64,000 bases of DNA, taken from positions 62,001-126,000 of the forward strand of contig CALXTQ010000004.1 of assembly GCA_944391485.1 (NCBI GenBank), read 5' to 3'. Origin of the DNA: an uncultured Alphaproteobacteria bacterium (GTDB taxonomy: Bacteria; Pseudomonadota; Alphaproteobacteria; RF32; CAG-239). The notes beneath the pieces are model-generated. The model made no database searches, was not told the origin of the DNA, and saw nothing but the letters and a program-made list of their open reading frames with translations. Of this stretch, positions 61,098-64,000 are shown piece after piece. The translations under genes were made by a program, and so were the position numbers. Each line of letters begins with the position of its first letter. Positions within the stretch are counted from its first letter, which is position 1.

Positions 61098-61399
61098 TTC
61101 AGACAATCAAAGGTGGCCCGGCGCAGATGATTGCGATAAGTGATGTTGTCCCGCAAAAAAGCGGTCTTTCCGCTCTGTTTTTCGCAGTATCTGGCGGCCA
61201 GAGACGCAATTTCGTCTATACGGACATCTTTATATTCATAAGTAACAAAACGCGGCGTTTCTTCTTTTATGGATACGTTTTGGGCAAAACGCTCAAAATC
61301 ATCGCCGTAAATGTCATCTTCAAGCTTGGCGGAACTGCCGTTCAAAACGGAACAGGAACAAACCAAAAAAAACGAGAACAAAACTGAAATATACTGCAT
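61088..61399 (-). CDS. Small lipoprotein, unknown
   Basis: 103 residues from the ATG at 61399. This start is preferred over one at 61468, because it places a lipoprotein signal at the N-terminus: MQYISVLFSFFLVCSC, with a lipobox-like LVCSC. The ATG lies 4 bp after the stop of the 56-residue gene, so translation may be coupled. The mature part has two Cys near the end (ARYCEKQSGK, FDCLNLQ) that could form a disulphide. Function unknown. Confidence 0.65.
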   Translation of the reverse strand: MQYISVLFSFFLVCSCSVLNGSSAKLEDDIYGDDFERFAQNVSIKEETPRFVTYEYKDVRIDEIASLAARYCEKQSGKTAFLRDNITYRNHLRRATFDCLNLQ

Positions 61400-61403
61400 A
61401 GGA

Positions 61404-61574
61404 CTATTCTTTTTCTTTGCTGACTGCCAAAACGAGTTTGGAAGAAACAATGACGGGAAGTATCTCATTGGAGATGCCGTCCACTCCCTTAACCCCTTTC
61501 ATGGCCAGTAGCTTTTTTCGCAGGTCGCTGATTTTGCCACCGATGTCTTCCGTATCTTGGGTTTGTGTCTGCAT
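61404..61574 (-). CDS. 56-residue small protein before the lipoprotein gene
   Basis: A short gene with ATG at 61574 preceded by AGGGG. It reads MQTQTQDTEDIGGKISDLRK, then KLLAMKGVKGVDGISNEILP and VIVSSKLVLAVSKEKE-stop. Composition is protein-like (helix, then a hydrophobic strand) and the stop is 4 bp before the lipoprotein ATG. The frame overlaps no other convincing gene. Family unknown. Confidence 0.55.
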   Translation of the reverse strand: MQTQTQDTEDIGGKISDLRKKLLAMKGVKGVDGISNEILPVIVSSKLVLAVSKEKE

Positions 61575-61632
61575 GAGGCTTCCCCTGTATTGATAATTGC
61601 TTTATTTATATCACGTTTCTCTTAAACAAATC

Positions 61633-61938
61633 TTAATCCAGAAGTTTATAAATATCTTCGCCGGCTTTTTCCAATATCCGCAATACCTGACGGTTTTTGG
61701 AATCCTTGGTTCTTTCGTTGCTCAGTTTATTGAGCATGCGCTGCAGTTTCTGGTTGAACTGCCGGTTCTGGCGCAGGGCTTCTATATCCCGGATGTTTTC
61801 CTGATCATCAATTTTGTAGTTTACAACAGCCTTAAGCGTCGCGATATATTTCGCCTCATTCTGCGAACTGTATTGGGCAGCTGCGCCGCCGACCGCAAAA
61901 ACAGCCGCAAAAGCAACAAAAAACAAAAATTTTTTCAC
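61633..61938 (-). CDS. Small exported helical protein, unknown
   Basis: A 101-residue protein with a Sec signal (KKFLFFVAFAAVFAVGGAAA, cut before QYS). The mature part is charged and almost entirely helical (FNQKLQRMLNKLSNERTKDSKNRQVLRILEKAGEDIYKLL). AGGAG lies before the ATG. It lies 58 bp upstream of the 56-residue gene on the same strand, suggesting a small operon of envelope proteins. Divergent from the ELM1 gene. Function unknown. Confidence 0.7.
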   Translation of the reverse strand: MKKFLFFVAFAAVFAVGGAAAQYSSQNEAKYIATLKAVVNYKIDDQENIRDIEALRQNRQFNQKLQRMLNKLSNERTKDSKNRQVLRILEKAGEDIYKLLD

Positions 61939-62043
61939 AGGTGTTTCTCCTAAAAAAACATTGCGTTAATTAAGATAACTTATATGATGAAAGAATATAT
62001 TAAACTGATTCGTTTGACTATTTAATTTTTTGAGTTATTACAC

Positions 62044-63027
62044 ATGAAAAAAACCGCATGGTTTCTTCTCGACAACCGCATGGGCAGCGTCGGCCAGGCT
62101 AAAGGCGTTATGCAGTCCCTTGACGAGAGCAAATTCGATATTGTCGAGAAAAAAATCGAATATACCCGGCTTGCCGCTTTACCTAACTGTCTCCGGGGAG
62201 CAACGCTTCTCGGGCTGACAAAAGACAGCAAAGCTTCTCTTTATGGCGATTTTCCCGATCTGGTTGTTTCGTCCAGCCGGCGGACGGCGCCGATAGCGCG
62301 CTGGCTGAAGAAAAAATCCGGCGGAAAAACTAAAATCGTTCAGCTTATGCATCCCGGCAACAGCGGCTTGAAAGATTTTGACCTGATATTTGTTCCGGAC
62401 CATGACCGCGAGACAAAAAAATCTCTGCCGAACATGGTTTACCTGACCGGATGCCCTCACCGCGTGAATGAGAAAAACCTTTCTCTTGCCCGTGAAAAAT
62501 GGCAGGAGACTTTTGCGGAGCTGCCGCGTCCCCTGACTGCCGTCATTATCGGCGGCGCCATCAAGGGCAAACCCTTTTCCTCGGAAAACGCCAGGGCTCT
62601 GGGGCGCGAAATCAGAGCAATCAAGCAGAAAATCGGCGGTTCCATTCTTATTACGGATTCCCGCAGAACCGGCAGCGACGCCGAAAAACTGATAAAAGAA
62701 GAGATCGAGGGCATTCCCGCCTATACTTACTGGTGGGGAGAAAACAAGGAAAATCCGATTATGGGATTCTGGGCCTGCGCCGACAATATTCTGGTAACGG
62801 GCGATTCCGTTTCCATGCCCTGCGAATGCTGCGGTTCGGGAAAACCCGTTTTTATCTTTACGGGAAAAAACTGGCTGACTCCCAAACACCACAGATTTGT
62901 GGACTCTTTGGTGTTCGGCGATTACGCCGCCGTTACTGACAATCCGGATTATCTGGAGTTTCGGCCCAAACAGCGCCTGAATCCGTCCGACGCGGTTGCG
63001 GAAGAAATCGAAAAGCTGTTTTTCTAA
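62044..63027 (+). CDS. ELM1/DUF1022 family protein, putative glycosyltransferase-like
   Basis: A 327-residue protein of the mitochondrial-fission ELM1 family (DUF1022), frequent in alphaproteobacteria. Two Rossmann-like halves: WFLLDNRMGSVGQAKGVMQSL with the N-terminal G-x-x-x-Q motif, and TAVIIGGAIKGKPFSSENARALGREI. The C-terminal CADNILVTGDSVSMPCECCGSGKPVFIF includes the TGDSVSM motif of the family. Structure resembles GT-B glycosyltransferases, so a role in lipopolysaccharide or glycolipid assembly has been proposed; it is not proven here. Confidence 0.88.
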   Translation: MKKTAWFLLDNRMGSVGQAKGVMQSLDESKFDIVEKKIEYTRLAALPNCLRGATLLGLTKDSKASLYGDFPDLVVSSSRRTAPIARWLKKKSGGKTKIVQLMHPGNSGLKDFDLIFVPDHDRETKKSLPNMVYLTGCPHRVNEKNLSLAREKWQETFAELPRPLTAVIIGGAIKGKPFSSENARALGREIRAIKQKIGGSILITDSRRTGSDAEKLIKEEIEGIPAYTYWWGENKENPIMGFWACADNILVTGDSVSMPCECCGSGKPVFIFTGKNWLTPKHHRFVDSLVFGDYAAVTDNPDYLEFRPKQRLNPSDAVAEEIEKLFF

Positions 63028-63066
63028 ACCGGCTTTCCAAAAAGAAACATTTTTCCGGCGGCATTG

Positions 63067-63840
63067 TTACAGGATTTTTTCGTCTTTTTTCGAGGCAACG
63101 ACTTTTTGATACATATCGCCGAAATAAGTGCGTTTTTTCCAGAAAAAATCGTTTTTCTTATCCGCAAACGTGTGAATTTCACGATCCCAGAGCTTTTCGG
63201 CAAACGGCTGGTACAGCCTATTGAACATACGGACAAAATATCGCAGCGGATGCCACCAGACGGGATTATAATAATCAATGAAAACCACTTTTCCGTTTTC
63301 ATTAACGCTGTTCAACGCATTGTTGACGACTTTGATTTTTGATAAAATCGGCAGTTCATGCAGTAGCATATAGAGGATGACAACATCATATTTTTCCGTT
63401 ATCGGCGACCGGCCGTCGCCTAAAATAAAATTCATCTGCGGATACAGATATTTGTATTTTTCCTCAATGCGGCGCAATTGCAGGTCGCTGATATCCATGA
63501 CGTCAAACCGGCCGTAATGACCTATCTTTTCGGCAGTCTGCTCAAGCTGGTCGCCGAAAGTCGCGCCGATCTGCAAAACCTTGGCATGCGGGTTTATTTC
63601 CCTGAGGCTGGCGTCAATCAGCCGGCGGCTGTTGCCCAGCGTTAAAATTCGCAGCAGCCGGACGCTGTCAAGAATTTTGCTGATTTTCTTATTGCCGTAA
63701 ATCTTGTCATAAAAGGTTTTTATATAGAGCGGCAGGGGCGTTTTTCTTTTGGGCTTCAGCTCTCTGGCAAGCTTTGCTTCCACGGCCTTGCGCTGTCTTT
63801 CCTTTTCTTCTTTTTCCACATCGGCAACCAGTCTAATCAT
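63067..63840 (-). CDS. rquA: RquA-like methyltransferase-fold protein (rhodoquinone synthesis)
   Basis: 257 residues. RquA turns ubiquinone into rhodoquinone, using S-adenosylmethionine as amino donor, for anaerobic fumarate respiration. The match by eye is good over the whole length: LTLGNSRRLIDASLREI, the atypical SAM loop VLQIGATFGDQLEQTAEK (no usual DxGxG), GRFDVMDISDLQLRRIEEK, VVILYMLLHELPILSKIKVVNNAL, IDYYNPVWWHPLRYFVRMFNRLYQPFAEKLWDREI and FWKKRTYFGDMYQKVVA. A plain SAM methyltransferase remains possible. The N-terminal 40 residues are a charged extension. The start overlaps the stop of the upstream gene. Confidence 0.65.
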   Translation of the reverse strand: MIRLVADVEKEEKERQRKAVEAKLARELKPKRKTPLPLYIKTFYDKIYGNKKISKILDSVRLLRILTLGNSRRLIDASLREINPHAKVLQIGATFGDQLEQTAEKIGHYGRFDVMDISDLQLRRIEEKYKYLYPQMNFILGDGRSPITEKYDVVILYMLLHELPILSKIKVVNNALNSVNENGKVVFIDYYNPVWWHPLRYFVRMFNRLYQPFAEKLWDREIHTFADKKNDFFWKKRTYFGDMYQKVVASKKDEKIL

Positions 63841-64000
63841 TTTCTTTCCTTTTCAGATAATCGGTTACTTCTTTCATCTGTCTTTCAAAAATTATTCTAC
63901 CGTTTTTTATCTCGTTTTCAAGCATTTCAATCGACAAAAAATTGGCGCTCATCTCTTCTATCCGCGCGCAGCAGTCTGAAAAATCATTCATCCCGAATAT
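63833..64000 (-). CDS. Small or 5'-truncated protein upstream of rquA
   Basis: The frame is open from the right window edge to a stop at 63833, which overlaps the rquA-like ATG (ATGATTAG). A start at 63991 would give 52 residues beginning MNDFSDCCARIEEMSANFLS; the three codons before it are also open, so the gene may start outside. It is helical and charged. Coupled to the RquA-like gene. Confidence 0.55.
   Translation of the reverse strand: MFGMNDFSDCCARIEEMSANFLSIEMLENEIKNGRIIFERQMKEVTDYLKRKEND

Overview
The window looks like chromosomal DNA of an alphaproteobacterium of moderate GC, probably host-associated or anaerobic. Three things suggest this: the gene order mutM - small secreted protein - enoyl-CoA hydratase - rpsT - dnaA - dnaN - recF, a stand-alone ELM1/DUF1022 protein, and heat-shock promoters of the CTTG-N18-CYTATAT kind. 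A rhodoquinone-type methyltransferase (RquA-like) near the right edge fits fumarate-based anaerobic respiration. The lineage call is inference from gene content, not from a database search.

Layout. 1-3.8 kb: an edge-truncated membrane protein, a nitronate monooxygenase, an SH3 protein and an M20 peptidase. 3.84-10.22 kb: an AT-rich 6.3-kb integrative island inside a tRNA-Arg(CCU) gene. The two halves of that tRNA lie at the island ends, share a 15-bp anticodon-arm core, and rejoin on paper into a perfect 77-nt tRNA. The island carries a tyrosine integrase, an overlapping gene with an excisionase-like helix-turn-helix, a complete and different tRNA-Arg(CCU), a winged-helix protein with a RHIM-like motif, a zinc-ribbon protein, two small unknown genes, an integrase remnant and an AAA/DUF4143 ATPase. 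10.3-16.3 kb: tRNA-Arg(ACG), a lipoprotein, two GNAT acetyltransferases, two tRNA-Ala genes and parE. 16.5-24.6 kb: rpsB-tsf, a membrane-anchored GH108 muramidase, and yejB-yejA. 24.8-31.4 kb: accA, rmuC, ihfB, a LapA-domain protein, accD and an archaeal-type thymidine phosphorylase. 31.5-35.5 kb: dnaK and dnaJ on opposite strands around a hypothetical gene. 35.7-48.7 kb: a 1373-residue membrane protein, an LMW phosphatase, a Lon-like protease, TPR proteins, a J-domain protein and a possible degenerate UbiB. 48.7-55.6 kb: the mutM-to-recF block. 55.6-64 kb: a polytopic membrane protein, tRNA-Ser(GGA), a secreted nitroreductase, a cbpA-DUF1349-MFS operon, small secreted proteins, an ELM1 protein and the RquA-like gene.

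How parts work together. accA and accD supply the two halves of the acetyl-CoA carboxyltransferase. dnaA, dnaN, recF, parE, rmuC, ihfB and mutM cover replication and repair. dnaK, dnaJ and the cbpA-like gene seem to share one heat-shock promoter architecture. The most unusual system is the island: it breaks an essential-type tRNA gene in the middle and appears to pay for this by bringing a replacement tRNA with the same anticodon.
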